51,269 nucleotides of DNA from Gammaproteobacteria bacterium (GTDB lineage: Bacteria > Pseudomonadota > Gammaproteobacteria > Xanthomonadales > SZUA-36): assembly GCA_030431095.1 (NCBI GenBank), contig JAUIJU010000020.1:1-51269 (forward strand), read 5' to 3'. Of this stretch, positions 1 through 8,533 are shown in pieces. A program made the position numbers and the translations under genes. Below the pieces are notes generated by a model. The model did not search any database and was not told the origin of the DNA. It worked only from the letters and a program-made list of their open reading frames with translations. The stretch's first letter is position 1. The number at the start of each line of letters is the position of its first letter.

Positions 1-1113
1 CTCGCCGACCACCGAGAGTTCATCGTCCTGGTTGACGGCGCTCTGTTCGATGTCCACCAGGTGCCGGTCGCCTTCGGTGTACTTGCGCTTGATGTTGCCC
101 TTGATGAAGATCACGTCTCCCTCGGGGTTGTGGCGGCGCAGTTTGCAGCCCGCCTTGCGCAGAAAGGCGTCGTCGCCCATCCAGTTGGTCAGGTGGTGCG
201 TCAGCCAGGACGCCCGCTCGGGTCCGTAGTCGTATGCCCCTGGCGCGCCGACTTCGAGTGCGAAGTCTTCTTCCCAGTGTACCCGCTCGGGCACGTCGGG
301 GATGCCGAAGCGGTTCTTGATGCCCAGCCCCGGGTGGGCGTCGATCAGTTGCCAGGCCAGCTTGTTGGCGCGGATGTAGAGCCCGCCCCAGCCCTGGGCG
401 AAGCCGACGAAGCCGGTGACCGTCATCGGGCCCTTGAGCATGACCGGCAGGGCGTCTCCCTCGTTCACGTCCTCCCAGTAGCGCGGTGTCGAACCCCGGA
501 CTTCCTCCTTGCGGTAGTGCTCGTAAAACTGCTCGAGCTCTTCCTCGGAGTAGCGGCGCGGCGCTCTCTCGCGTACATGCGTGTACTTGGTGCCGCGTTC
601 ACGGGCCTGGTCGCGCTCGGTGCGGAAGCACCAGCTGTCGGCCTCGGCCACCTTGTCGCCTTCCTGGTTGTAGAAATCGACGTGGTAGATCTGCCGGATG
701 GCGCGTCCGGCGAAACCGGTCTGGTGCTCGACCAGGTCTTTCAGGTGGGCCTCGGTTGAAATTTCGTCGTTGCGGCGCACGTGCTTGTGCCACGTCCAGT
801 CCGAACCCGACCACATGGCGTGGACGCCGGGCAGTCCGCCCACGTAGCCGGAAATGATCCGGCTGGTCGTGAACAGGAAGGAGGGCAGGGCGACGATGCC
901 GCCCAGCGCGGTGCCGGCCGCGTAGTCCGGATCACACCACAGCGGGTTGTCGTCACCGATGCCGTGCGCGTAGTGCCGGATGTTGTCCCGGGTCGCTTCG
1001 TAACACCATGGTTCGGCGGTCTGGCCGATCTTCACCCCGATGCGCGCGCGCAGGTCGTCGAGCGCGGCGTCGGTGATCTTGGGAAACTCCCGGGGAGCCG
1101 TTGCTGCTTGCAT
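1..1113 (-). CDS. Double-hotdog MaoC/FAS1-like acyl dehydratase, partial
   Basis: The frame is open from an ATG at 1113 to the left edge, so the C-terminus is missing; 371 residues are visible. The N-terminal half reads like a FAS1-type dehydratase domain: an early segment RHYAHGIGDDNPLW matches the substrate-proximal part of such domains, and a second half from about residue 200 (YWEDVNEGDALP) opens a second hotdog-like unit. Family members hydrate or dehydrate enoyl-/3-hydroxyacyl-CoA in the cytoplasm. The gene starts 24 bp downstream of the acyl-CoA ligase stop, so the two are probably one transcript. The ribosome binding site is weak (AAAGAGA). The exact substrate cannot be read; family assignment is good, function within the pathway is inference. 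Confidence 0.82.
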   Translation of the reverse strand, partial: MQAATAPREFPKITDAALDDLRARIGVKIGQTAEPWCYEATRDNIRHYAHGIGDDNPLWCDPDYAAGTALGGIVALPSFLFTTSRIISGYVGGLPGVHAMWSGSDWTWHKHVRRNDEISTEAHLKDLVEHQTGFAGRAIRQIYHVDFYNQEGDKVAEADSWCFRTERDQARERGTKYTHVRERAPRRYSEEELEQFYEHYRKEEVRGSTPRYWEDVNEGDALPVMLKGPMTVTGFVGFAQGWGGLYIRANKLAWQLIDAHPGLGIKNRFGIPDVPERVHWEEDFALEVGAPGAYDYGPERASWLTHHLTNWMGDDAFLRKAGCKLRRHNPEGDVIFIKGNIKRKYTEGDRHLVDIEQSAVNQDDELSVVGE

Positions 1114-1137
1114 GTCTTGTTGTCTCTTTCAGTGGGT

Positions 1138-2685
1138 TTACAGCGCCTCGGACTCGCGGTCACGAAGCACTTTTCGGTTGATCTTTCCGGCCGGCGTCTT
1201 CGGCAGGCCGGATACGAAGGCGAGCAGGCGGGGGTATTCGTGAGCGCTCAGGCGGCTGCGCACCAGGTCCTGCACTTCCTCGGTAAACGCATCACTGCCA
1301 TCCCGCTCGCTCACCACGAAGGCCTTGACCACCTGGCCGCGGAGTTCATCCGGCACACCGATCGCCGCGGCTTCGCGAACGTCCGGGTGCATCAGCATGG
1401 CGTTTTCGATTTCCACCGCGCTCATGGTCCAGCCGGCGGAGATGATGACGTCGTCGGCCCGGCCGCAATGATAGAAATAGCCGCCCTCGTCGACCTGGGC
1501 GAGGTCGCGGGTGGGGATCCACTGGCCACGGCGGTGGACCATCAGGAAGCCGGTCTCACCCACGGGTGTGGGCGTGCCGTCTTCTTCCTGGACCTCGACG
1601 CGTTGCCCGGGCGGTGGTTTGCCGAGGGAACCGGGTTTGACCTCGAAATCCTCCGCGCCGGGATAGTTGACCAGCACCACGCCGATTTCGGTGGTGCCGT
1701 ACATGCTGCAGACTTCATGCCCAAAAGTTTCGCGCGCGAAGTCCGCCGTTTCGCTGTCGATCGGCTCGCCGGTAAAAGAGACCTTCTCCAGGCAGTAGTC
1801 GTAGTTACCGGCGACGCCGGAGTTGCGCATCATGCGGTAGTGGGTGGCCGCCGCTGACATATTGGTGAAACGGTGCTCCTGCAGGGCCCGCAGCAACACC
1901 TCTGCGTCGAACCTGCCGGCGTACGTGCCGATGGTCAGGCCCAGCGCCATCGGAGCCAGGGTGCCATGCCAGAGACCATGCCCCCAGGCGGGCGACGAAG
2001 GGCAGATGAAACGGTCACCCGGGCGCAGCCCGGTGCCGTACAGGCCGGCCACCAGGAGGGTGACCAGGGTCTTGTGACTGTGCGCCACCGCCTCGGGAAG
2101 TTCACGCGTGGTGCCGGAGGTGTACTGGAAGGCGGCGGTGGCGTCGGCCCGGGTGTTGACCGGGTAGTCGCTGGAATGTTCGTTCAGCGCTTTGGCGAAG
2201 GTTTCGTCAAAGGCGATGACCTCCGGTCCTTCGACTTCCCCCAGCGTGGCCGCGATCGAAGCCGTGGTGATCAGCAGGGACGGTGTGCAGTCATCGACCC
2301 GCAGGCGCACGCCCTCGGGACCAAACAGGGTGAACAGGGGGACGGCCACCATGCCCGCCTTGATCGAGCCGAACATCGCCACGTAGAAGGGTCGTGACGG
2401 CTCCAGCATGATCGCCACCCGGTCGCCCGGCTTGCAGCCCCGCGACTCCAGGAAATGGGCGAATTGCGAGGACGCCCGGGCCAGCTCGGCGTAGGTGATG
2501 GTTTCGTCCGGCCCATCGGCGTTGACGATAATCAGCGCATCTCGGCCCGAATCGGCGTGCCGGTCGACACACTCGTGGGCAATGTTGAAGGTCTCCCGGT
2601 CGCCGTCAAACAGCTCCCAGAGCTTTTCCTTCGAAAAATGAGCCTGAGCGTCCTCGTAGGACGTGTAATCGGTGAGCGTCGCCAT
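1138..2685 (-). CDS. AMP-forming acyl-CoA synthetase (ANL superfamily)
   Basis: A 515-residue protein of normal length for acyl/aryl-CoA ligases, which activate a carboxylic acid to its CoA thioester through an acyl-adenylate. The phosphate loop lies at residues 188-200 (YTSGTTRELPEAV), a variant with an extra residue and with Glu where most ligases have Lys. The adenylate motif YGTTE is near residue 330. The C-terminal catalytic lysine is in place (PAGK501). It heads a probable two-gene unit with the dehydratase downstream. The upstream gap holds a two-part motif shared with the MFS promoter at 8435. Resemblance is to medium-chain or aromatic acid ligases, but the substrate is not determined by sequence. 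Confidence 0.9.
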   Translation of the reverse strand: MATLTDYTSYEDAQAHFSKEKLWELFDGDRETFNIAHECVDRHADSGRDALIIVNADGPDETITYAELARASSQFAHFLESRGCKPGDRVAIMLEPSRPFYVAMFGSIKAGMVAVPLFTLFGPEGVRLRVDDCTPSLLITTASIAATLGEVEGPEVIAFDETFAKALNEHSSDYPVNTRADATAAFQYTSGTTRELPEAVAHSHKTLVTLLVAGLYGTGLRPGDRFICPSSPAWGHGLWHGTLAPMALGLTIGTYAGRFDAEVLLRALQEHRFTNMSAAATHYRMMRNSGVAGNYDYCLEKVSFTGEPIDSETADFARETFGHEVCSMYGTTEIGVVLVNYPGAEDFEVKPGSLGKPPPGQRVEVQEEDGTPTPVGETGFLMVHRRGQWIPTRDLAQVDEGGYFYHCGRADDVIISAGWTMSAVEIENAMLMHPDVREAAAIGVPDELRGQVVKAFVVSERDGSDAFTEEVQDLVRSRLSAHEYPRLLAFVSGLPKTPAGKINRKVLRDRESEAL

Positions 2686-2735
2686 TCACTGAGCGTTCCT
2701 TATTAGGCCGTGAATGGTGCCGCAAAGGGGTGGTT

Positions 2736-2771
2736 ATTGTCAAATAAATTGCTCGATTGTATAGGTACAAA
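2736..2771 (-). promoter_or_regulatory. Two-part promoter motif, copy A
   Basis: On the minus strand this stretch reads TTTGTA-N4-TACAA, then 11 bases, then ATTTGACAAT. The same two blocks at the same spacing recur at 8435-8470 upstream of an MFS gene. The second block contains a perfect -35 hexamer (TTGACA) with no good -10 downstream, so the palindrome could be an activator site just upstream of -35. It lies about 50-85 bp before the acyl-CoA ligase ATG. The regulator is not shown; the IclR protein at 8534 is the closest candidate. Confidence 0.5.
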
Positions 2772-2775
2772 TTAA

Positions 2776-3801
2776 CTACATTCTCGGGGCCTGGCCCTGG
2801 TACTCGAGCATCCAGCCGGGATACTCGCCGGGCAGTTCGCTGGCCTGGTCGAGCGCGGCCATGTCGTCTTCCGTCAACGACACCTCGGTGGCCGCCAGGT
2901 TGTCGCGCAACTGTTCGATCGTGCGGACGCCGACGATGACGCTGGCCACGTGGTCCTTGTGCAGCAACCAGGCGATGGCCACCTGGGCCAGGCTGGCGTC
3001 ATGGCGCGCGGCGATGTCGGACATGGCGTCGAGGCAGGCCCGGGCGCGCGCCCTGTTCACCGGGGGGAAGTCGACATGTGTGCGCCGCGCATTCTCCGGT
3101 TGCGACTCGCCGTCGAGGTCGTATTTTCCGCTGAGCAGTCCGGCGGCCAGCGGGCCCCAGGCGGTGATGCCAACGCCCTGGTCAATGGCGAAGGGAACGA
3201 GTTCGCGTTCGATGTAACGCCCTGGCAGCGAGTAATAGACCTGGCCGTTGATAAACCGGTGCCAGCCGTTATCGGCTTGCAGGGCCAGCGCCTTCATCGC
3301 CATCCAGGCAGGCAGGTTGGAAAAACCCAGGTAGCGGACCTTGCCGGACTGCACCAAATCGTCAAGGGCGGACAGGGTTTCTTCCCAGGGCGTCAGGGGA
3401 TCCCAGCCATGCAGGACGTACAGGTCGATGTGCGACAGGTCCAGTCGGCGCAGGCTTTCCTCCACCGCGTGCATGATGTGCAGGCGGGACAGGCCGGCCT
3501 GGTTGGGTCCGGGCCCCATGCGGGCCCAGACCTTGGTGGTGACCACGACCTGGTCGCGTGGCCGCGCCAGGTTGTTCAGGGCCTTGCCCAGCAGAATTTC
3601 CGATTCGCCCTGCGAATACGCGTCTGCCGTGTCCAGCAGGTTGACACCCGCATCGAGCGCCGTGCCCACCAGCGACTCGACCTCCGATTCACCCAGTTGC
3701 CCGACGTTCTGCCAGAACCCCTCGCTGCCCCCGAACGTGACGCCACCGAGCGCCATTTCGGAAACCACCATTCCGCTGTGGCCCAGTGCCCGGTATTTCA
3801 T
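2776..3801 (-). CDS. Aldo/keto reductase
   Basis: A 341-residue NAD(P)H-dependent oxidoreductase with the complete AKR catalytic tetrad: Asp57 in LLDTADAY, Tyr62, Lys90 in VVTTKVW and His131 in YVLHGWD. The barrel continues through a C-terminal NADP-binding part (ASVIVGVRTIEQLRDN). It would interconvert an aldehyde or ketone and an alcohol in the cytoplasm. It is transcribed divergently from the MFS gene at 3897, with 95 bp between starts, and ends 90 bp upstream of the ligase start. The gap after it holds its own promoter motif, so it need not be co-transcribed with the ligase. Substrate is unknown. Confidence 0.92.
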   Translation of the reverse strand: MKYRALGHSGMVVSEMALGGVTFGGSEGFWQNVGQLGESEVESLVGTALDAGVNLLDTADAYSQGESEILLGKALNNLARPRDQVVVTTKVWARMGPGPNQAGLSRLHIMHAVEESLRRLDLSHIDLYVLHGWDPLTPWEETLSALDDLVQSGKVRYLGFSNLPAWMAMKALALQADNGWHRFINGQVYYSLPGRYIERELVPFAIDQGVGITAWGPLAAGLLSGKYDLDGESQPENARRTHVDFPPVNRARARACLDAMSDIAARHDASLAQVAIAWLLHKDHVASVIVGVRTIEQLRDNLAATEVSLTEDDMAALDQASELPGEYPGWMLEYQGQAPRM

Positions 3802-3896
3802 GGCCTGCCTCCCTGTACCGCGACCCCTTCGCGCTGGCCGCTCGCCGGGGGCGTTTCGTGGTTGTAGACTGCAGCGAAGAGTTGCAAGGAGACAAC

Positions 3897-5135
3897 ATGA
3901 GTGCAGTCAGGCAAGGTGTTGGCGCCGAATGGAGAGCCTACTGGTCGCTGCCACTGGTTGCCGCGCTGGGCTATTCGGTTTCCGTGCTTCATGTGTACTC
4001 CCTGGGACCGTTCATCGCACCCCTCCAGTCCGAATTCGACTGGACCCGCGCCGAGGTGTCGATGGGCCTGATGATTTCCAATGCGGGCATCGCGGTGCTG
4101 TGCATCCCCATCGGTCTGCTGGTGGACCGCTTCGGTCCTCGTGTGATCGGACTGGCGGGGGTGGTGCTCATGGGCGGCGCATACGCGCTGCTCGGCACCG
4201 CCACCGGCCAGGTGAGCAACTGGATTTTCCTGTGGGCGCTGATTGCACTGGCTGCACCGTGGACCCAGTCGCTGGTCTGGACCAGCGCGGTGGCCAGCCG
4301 GTTCGAAATTTCGCGTGGCGTGGCCTTCGCTGTGACCCTGGCGGGCGCGCCGCTGGGCGCGACGCTGTTTCCGGTCCTGGCGACCTACCTGATCGAAACC
4401 CAGGGATGGCGGACCGCCTTTTCCGCCACGGGTGGAATCTGGGTGGCGCTGGTGCTTCCTTTCCTGTTCTTCGGGTTCCGCGGCAGACGGGATCGATCGC
4501 GAGAGCACCGAAGCACGGTGGCTACGCCTATGCCGGACCTCACTGGATTGAGTCTCACCGAAGGGTTTCGATCGGCCGCGTTCTTCAAACTCCTGCTCGC
4601 CGGCAGCCTGTTCGCCTTCACGGTGATCGGCATCCTGGTTCACTTCGTGCCCATTTTGACCGACAGCGGCACATCGCCGCTCGCGGCGGCAGGCACCGCG
4701 TCCCTGATCGGTATTTTCTCGATCATCGGCCGGCTCGGCACGGGATTCCTGCTGGACCGATTTCCCGGCCATTTCGTGGGCGCCGGAATCTTCCTGCTGG
4801 CCAACGTCGCCTGCCTGCTGCTGTTGTTCCAGGCTGACGCGACATTGAGCCAGGCGGTCGCCGCGGCCATTTTCGGCCTGACCCTCGGTGCGGAAATCGA
4901 CGTGATCGCATACCTGGCCACGCGGCATTTCGGACTGAGAAATTTCGGTGCGCTGTTTGGCGGCCTGGTGGCCGCACTCAACCTGGGGTCGGCGTTCGGG
5001 CCACTGGCAGCCGGCGCGACCTTCGATCGTTTCGGCAGTTATTCGGCGTTCCTGGTGGTGACCATGGTGCTGATGACCGGTAGCGCCGTGGTACTGGCCA
5101 GCCTGGGCCGGCCACCCTTCGCCACCAGGGTTTGA
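3897..5135 (+). CDS. MFS transporter (monocarboxylate-porter-like)
   Basis: A 412-residue inner-membrane carrier with about twelve hydrophobic segments. The family signature between segments 2 and 3 is visible (GLLVDRFGPRVIGL). The ATG at 3897 is preceded by AAGGAG at 3886-3891. An in-frame start 111 bp further up would overlap the divergent AKR gene and adds no membrane sequence, so it was not used. The fold resembles MFS porters for organic anions, which fits uptake of the acid degraded by the neighbouring genes. It converges on the SDR gene at 5179; the 43 bp between the stops show no clear terminator. Confidence 0.9.
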   Translation: MSAVRQGVGAEWRAYWSLPLVAALGYSVSVLHVYSLGPFIAPLQSEFDWTRAEVSMGLMISNAGIAVLCIPIGLLVDRFGPRVIGLAGVVLMGGAYALLGTATGQVSNWIFLWALIALAAPWTQSLVWTSAVASRFEISRGVAFAVTLAGAPLGATLFPVLATYLIETQGWRTAFSATGGIWVALVLPFLFFGFRGRRDRSREHRSTVATPMPDLTGLSLTEGFRSAAFFKLLLAGSLFAFTVIGILVHFVPILTDSGTSPLAAAGTASLIGIFSIIGRLGTGFLLDRFPGHFVGAGIFLLANVACLLLLFQADATLSQAVAAAIFGLTLGAEIDVIAYLATRHFGLRNFGALFGGLVAALNLGSAFGPLAAGATFDRFGSYSAFLVVTMVLMTGSAVVLASLGRPPFATRV

Positions 5136-5178
5136 GATCGGGAGCGGGCGCAGCGCGTTGTCCGGGTCAGCCGGGCGG

Positions 5179-5955
5179 TCAGGGAATGGCCCGGGAATTA
5201 CCGCCATCGATAGGGATTGCCGTACCGGTGATGTAGGTACAGCGCTCGGACGACAGGAACAGCGCCAGATCGGCGATTTCGTCGACCGAGCCCAGGCGCC
5301 CCATCGGCGTCATTTCGATGCGTGCCTCGACGAAGTCCTGCGGCACCGCGCCACCCCAGGAACGGGGCGTGATCACCGCGCCGGGGCAAATGCAATTCAC
5401 CAGAACGTTGTCCTTCGCCACGTGCTCTGAGGCGTACTTGGTCATGGCGATCACGGCCGACTTGCTGGTGCCGTATTCCACGAACAGGTTGGCCGGCGCG
5501 GGGGTGACCTGCTGGGCGCCGATGGTGGAAAAAAACACCACCCGGCCCCACTGGCGCTCCTGCATGCCGGGGATCACCGCGCGGGCGAAGCGGGCGCAGC
5601 TGAGCAGATTCAGGTTCATGCTGGCGAGCCAGTCATCGTCCTCGATGTCCACCAGCGGTCCTACCTTGGTGCTGCCGCCGATGGTGTTGACCAGGATGTC
5701 GATGGCGCCGAGTTCTTCCCCGGCGGAGTTCACGGCCTCGGCTACGGCCTTGCCGTCGAACGCGTCCACGGCCCTGGCCACCACCTTGACACCATGTGAC
5801 CGCGCCTCTTCGGCAACCGCTTCGAGCAGGTCTTCGGAACGAGCGCATAGGGCGAGATTGACGCCCTCTTTGGCGAAGCGCAGTGCGATGCCCTTGCCGA
5901 TGCCGTCACTGGCGCCGGCGACGAGCGCTGTCCGGCCCTTGATTTCCAGGTCCAT
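5179..5955 (-). CDS. SDR-family oxidoreductase
   Basis: A 258-residue classical short-chain dehydrogenase/reductase. The cofactor loop is GASDGIG (residues 14-20), with Arg39 in LCARS suggesting NADP preference. The usual NNAG is NTIGG at about 90-94. The catalytic set is complete: Asn114, Ser143, Tyr161 and Lys165 (YGTSK). The C-terminus has the typical PIDGG. It is the last gene of a three-gene unit with the VOC and NTF2-like genes (26 bp gap). The enzyme probably oxidises a hydroxyl or reduces a ketone of a pathway intermediate. Confidence 0.92.
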   Translation of the reverse strand: MDLEIKGRTALVAGASDGIGKGIALRFAKEGVNLALCARSEDLLEAVAEEARSHGVKVVARAVDAFDGKAVAEAVNSAGEELGAIDILVNTIGGSTKVGPLVDIEDDDWLASMNLNLLSCARFARAVIPGMQERQWGRVVFFSTIGAQQVTPAPANLFVEYGTSKSAVIAMTKYASEHVAKDNVLVNCICPGAVITPRSWGGAVPQDFVEARIEMTPMGRLGSVDEIADLALFLSSERCTYITGTAIPIDGGNSRAIP

Positions 5956-5981
5956 GTTCGTGGTTCTCCGGGTGTGCGGTG

Positions 5982-6449
5982 CTACTGGGTCCGCTTGGTT
6001 TGAATCAGTTCCACCTGGTAGCCGTCGAGGTCCTTGAAGAACGCGACGGCCGGGCCGCCTTCGATCAGCACGGTGGGTTCGACAACCACCTCCGCGCCTT
6101 TCGCCACCATGCGCGCGAGCGTGCCCTCGATGTCTGGCGTGCCAACCGAAAAGTGCCCGTAACCGTCCCCGTGGGTGAAATCGCCTTCGTGGTCCCAGAG
6201 GTGGACGATTTCAACGCATCCCCCTGCTTCGAGGCTGTCGAAGCCGACGAAGGTGGCTGTCACCCGGCGGGCCGGGACGTCGAAAGGTTTGCACATGAGC
6301 TTCATGCCCAGGCCGTCGATGTAAAAATCCAGGGCCGCGTCGAAATCCTTGACCCGGATCATGGTGTGCAGGAATCGGGGCTTGTCGTCATCCTGGCCCC
6401 ACATCCAGAGTTCCTCGCGGAAGGTGTCGCTGTTCGCTTCGGCGCTCAT
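5982..6449 (-). CDS. VOC (glyoxalase I-like) metalloprotein
   Basis: A 155-residue vicinal-oxygen-chelate protein. The four expected metal ligands of a glyoxalase I-type site are visible: His28 (RFLHTMIRV), Glu80 (GGCVEIVH), His99 (GYGHFSV) and Glu147 (YQVELIQ). The LDFYIDGLGMKL helix is also typical. Glyoxalase I detoxifies methylglyoxal with glutathione; other VOC members are epimerases or ring-cleaving enzymes. Its start lies 3 bp from the stop of the NTF2-like gene, so translation is probably coupled. Given the operon, a CoA-ester epimerase or an isomerase is as plausible as glyoxalase I. Confidence 0.82.
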   Translation of the reverse strand: MSAEANSDTFREELWMWGQDDDKPRFLHTMIRVKDFDAALDFYIDGLGMKLMCKPFDVPARRVTATFVGFDSLEAGGCVEIVHLWDHEGDFTHGDGYGHFSVGTPDIEGTLARMVAKGAEVVVEPTVLIEGGPAVAFFKDLDGYQVELIQTKRTQ

Positions 6450-6452
6450 GGT

Positions 6453-6887
6453 TCAGTCCTTCGTGTCGCTGTCGGGATTGGGCAGCAGGGGGTTGGTTTC
6501 CCAGGCGTACAGGAAATCCGTGTACTCCACCAGTTTGCGGATCTTGCCGTCGCGAATCACGAACAGCAGGTGGTAGAGGTTGTTGTATTCCATGCCGTTG
6601 GCCCACACCACCTTGCCCTCGCATTCCACGGCGACCCGTTCACCATCGATGGTCCAGCCGATCACGTCGAAGGTCAGCGGTTTGATCATCAGGTCCCGGT
6701 TGGCTTTCATGCGACCGACGCTGTACTCCTTGTTGCGCGGCTCGGTCAGCATCTTCAGCGTGGGTGAACGTACCGGAATCACCCACTGGAAATCTTCACC
6801 GAGCAGGTCGGCCAGGCCGTCGTAGTCTTCGTCCTTCATGACCTGGATGAAGTCGAGCACGACTTGTTTCTGTTCTTCAGCGGACAT
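6453..6887 (-). CDS. NTF2-like/SnoaL-like small protein
   Basis: A 144-residue cone-shaped-fold protein of the SnoaL/NTF2-like group, recognised from the pattern of an N-terminal helix (VVLDFIQVMKDEDYDGLADLL), a buried strand with FQWVIPV, and the late WANGMEYNNLYHLLFVIRDGKIRKLVEYTD strand pair. Members include isomerases, dehydratases and hydrolases, so the reaction cannot be assigned. It is first in a unit with VOC and SDR genes, with GAGGT just upstream of the ATG. A shared AT-rich motif lies 51-70 bp upstream. A distant functional counterpart sits in the right module at 20555. Confidence 0.75.
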   Translation of the reverse strand: MSAEEQKQVVLDFIQVMKDEDYDGLADLLGEDFQWVIPVRSPTLKMLTEPRNKEYSVGRMKANRDLMIKPLTFDVIGWTIDGERVAVECEGKVVWANGMEYNNLYHLLFVIRDGKIRKLVEYTDFLYAWETNPLLPNPDSDTKD

Positions 6888-6937
6888 GATTTACCTCGTG
6901 TTGGTGCGCGCTGTTGGAGCGTGAGAGGGAGCCGATA

Positions 6938-6957
6938 GGTTCATATATATGGACAAA
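6938..6957 (-). promoter_or_regulatory. AT-rich shared operator-like motif, copy 1
   Basis: On the minus strand this reads TTTGTCCATATATATGAACC. It matches 17 of 20 bases at 17181-17200, upstream of the aldehyde dehydrogenase/CoA-transferase pair. In this GC-rich window such an AT-rich match in two promoter gaps is unlikely to be chance. It lies 51-70 bp before the NTF2-like ATG and in opposite relative orientation at the other site, as expected for a near-palindromic operator. Confidence 0.45.
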
Positions 6958-7046
6958 CATGTCAGAACCGTGAATTCAATGACTATAGTCCCGCCTTCGG
7001 AACAATGTCAATTCCATGCCAATCGTGACGTCCGGCATCCGTGGGT

Positions 7047-8300
7047 TCATGCCCCTTCGGCCTGCGGAACCCGTTTGAGAAGGCCGAACATCACGGCGCC
7101 GGCGATGGCGCAGAAAGCACCGAAAACCAGGAACGGGGTGTAACTTTCGGCCACCTTCAGAACCAGGCTGAGCAGGAGGGAGCCGGACGTGATCGCCAGT
7201 GCCATGCCGCTCAGGACAAGGCCCAGCACGGTGCTGAAAATCCTGATGTCGAAGTACTTTCTGACCAGGTAGGCAAAAATGTCACCCTCGGCGCCCAGCG
7301 AGAAGCCCAGCAACACCACGGCAGGCGCGATGGCCGCCAGGGTCGACGCCCCGGTGGCCAGCAACGCCAGCCCCACGCCCGGAATCCCCATGGCGACCGC
7401 GGTCACCAGCCAGGTCGGAAATCGGTCCAGTGCGATACCGGTCAGCAGTCGACCGACCATGACACTGGCGGCGAACAGGGAAATCGCCAGGGAAGCAGTA
7501 CCCGAGGCCATGCCGTTGTCCAGCATCAGGATCTTCAGGTGGGCGGTGAGCAGGTTGAACGGCAGGTTGCAGAGGATGACGCCGGCCAGGATCAGGCGGA
7601 AAGCCGGCAGCTTCGCGATCATCCGGTAGGGCTTGCCGGCTGACGGTCCGGTGGAGCCCAGTTGCACGCCACGCACTTCGTTGCGTGGAATCAGCGCGAT
7701 GGCGGTAAAGCCGACGATGGCGGTGGCAATGGCGACCACCACGTAACCGGCGCGCCAGCCGTTGTCGTCGATGTAATTCGACAGGAACGGAACGCAGACC
7801 GCGCCGGCCACGGGCGCCGCGCTGGCGGCGATGGCCAGCGCCACGCCGCGCGCTCGTCGGAATGTGGTGGCGAGCAGGCGGCCATAGACCATGGGGTTGG
7901 TGGTTCCTCCGACCACGATCAGCTGCATGAACGTCAACAGGAAAAACACCCACAGTGCACCGGTCATGGCGGCGAAGCCCAGCCATACCAAAGGGGCGAG
8001 AGCGACACCGACCAGGGCCACCCGCTTGACGCCGTACGCGTCGGTCAGCCGGCCGATAATCGGCAGGACGAGAATATTGACGAAGTTGATGGATTGCACC
8101 AGCGCCAGCTGCGACCGGGTCCAGCCCAGGTCCTCCAGCACGTGGGGCATGAATATGTTGCCAACGTAGTTGACCAGGCTGTAGCCGGCGGCCGCGCCCA
8201 GCGTGGCCGCCGCGAGGTACCGTCGGTACTTCGAAAATTCACCCAGGTAACTGAGTGAAGATGGGGACGATGAGTCGATGGATTCCGGATTGGCAGCCAT
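7047..8300 (-). CDS. MFS transporter, paralogue of the one at 17261
   Basis: A 417-residue inner-membrane carrier with about twelve transmembrane segments. The loop signature GRLTDAYGVKRVALVG and the segment GYSLVNYVGNIF are close to those of the carrier at 17261, so the two are paralogues. An N-terminal cytoplasmic stretch of about 25 residues precedes the first segment. The likely role is import of a carboxylic acid. It has its own promoter region (8301-8533) with a two-part motif also found before the acyl-CoA ligase. A 159 bp gap separates it from the next gene on the same strand. Confidence 0.9.
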   Translation of the reverse strand: MAANPESIDSSSPSSLSYLGEFSKYRRYLAAATLGAAAGYSLVNYVGNIFMPHVLEDLGWTRSQLALVQSINFVNILVLPIIGRLTDAYGVKRVALVGVALAPLVWLGFAAMTGALWVFFLLTFMQLIVVGGTTNPMVYGRLLATTFRRARGVALAIAASAAPVAGAVCVPFLSNYIDDNGWRAGYVVVAIATAIVGFTAIALIPRNEVRGVQLGSTGPSAGKPYRMIAKLPAFRLILAGVILCNLPFNLLTAHLKILMLDNGMASGTASLAISLFAASVMVGRLLTGIALDRFPTWLVTAVAMGIPGVGLALLATGASTLAAIAPAVVLLGFSLGAEGDIFAYLVRKYFDIRIFSTVLGLVLSGMALAITSGSLLLSLVLKVAESYTPFLVFGAFCAIAGAVMFGLLKRVPQAEGA

Positions 8301-8322
8301 TCAGGGATCTCTGAGCCGTTTG

Positions 8323-8366
8323 CGCCGCCGCGAATGAGAGGGGTCCCGCAGTGGCGGCGGTTTTTT
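8323..8366 (+). terminator. Rho-independent-like hairpin with T6 tail
   Basis: CGCCGCCGC (8323-8331) can pair with GTGGCGGCG (8351-8359), nine pairs including one G-U, around a 19-base loop. TTTTTT follows at 8361-8366. It would stop plus-strand transcription, yet all genes around it are on the minus strand, where it falls in the MFS leader. Confidence 0.4.
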
Positions 8367-8434
8367 CGTGACGACCCCGGGTCCCCGGTCGAGCCTGGCC
8401 GAGGCGCGGGCCATCATGCGGCAGCCCGCAATAA

Positions 8435-8470
8435 ATTGTCAAATGAGGCGTAAATTTGTACTGATACAAA
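8435..8470 (-). promoter_or_regulatory. Two-part promoter motif, copy B
   Basis: The minus strand reads TTTGTA-N4-TACAAA, then 10 bases, then ATTTGACAAT, the same arrangement as at 2736-2771. The palindrome arms are perfect over six bases. The second block carries a consensus -35 (TTGACA). It lies about 135-170 bp before the MFS start at 8300 and just past the end of the IclR gene. Confidence 0.5.
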
Positions 8471-8533
8471 ATTATCAAGCAGTTCGAGGAATCGCGGGAC
8501 CCAGGGTGGCGCGGAGTTCGCGAAGCAGCGCCG

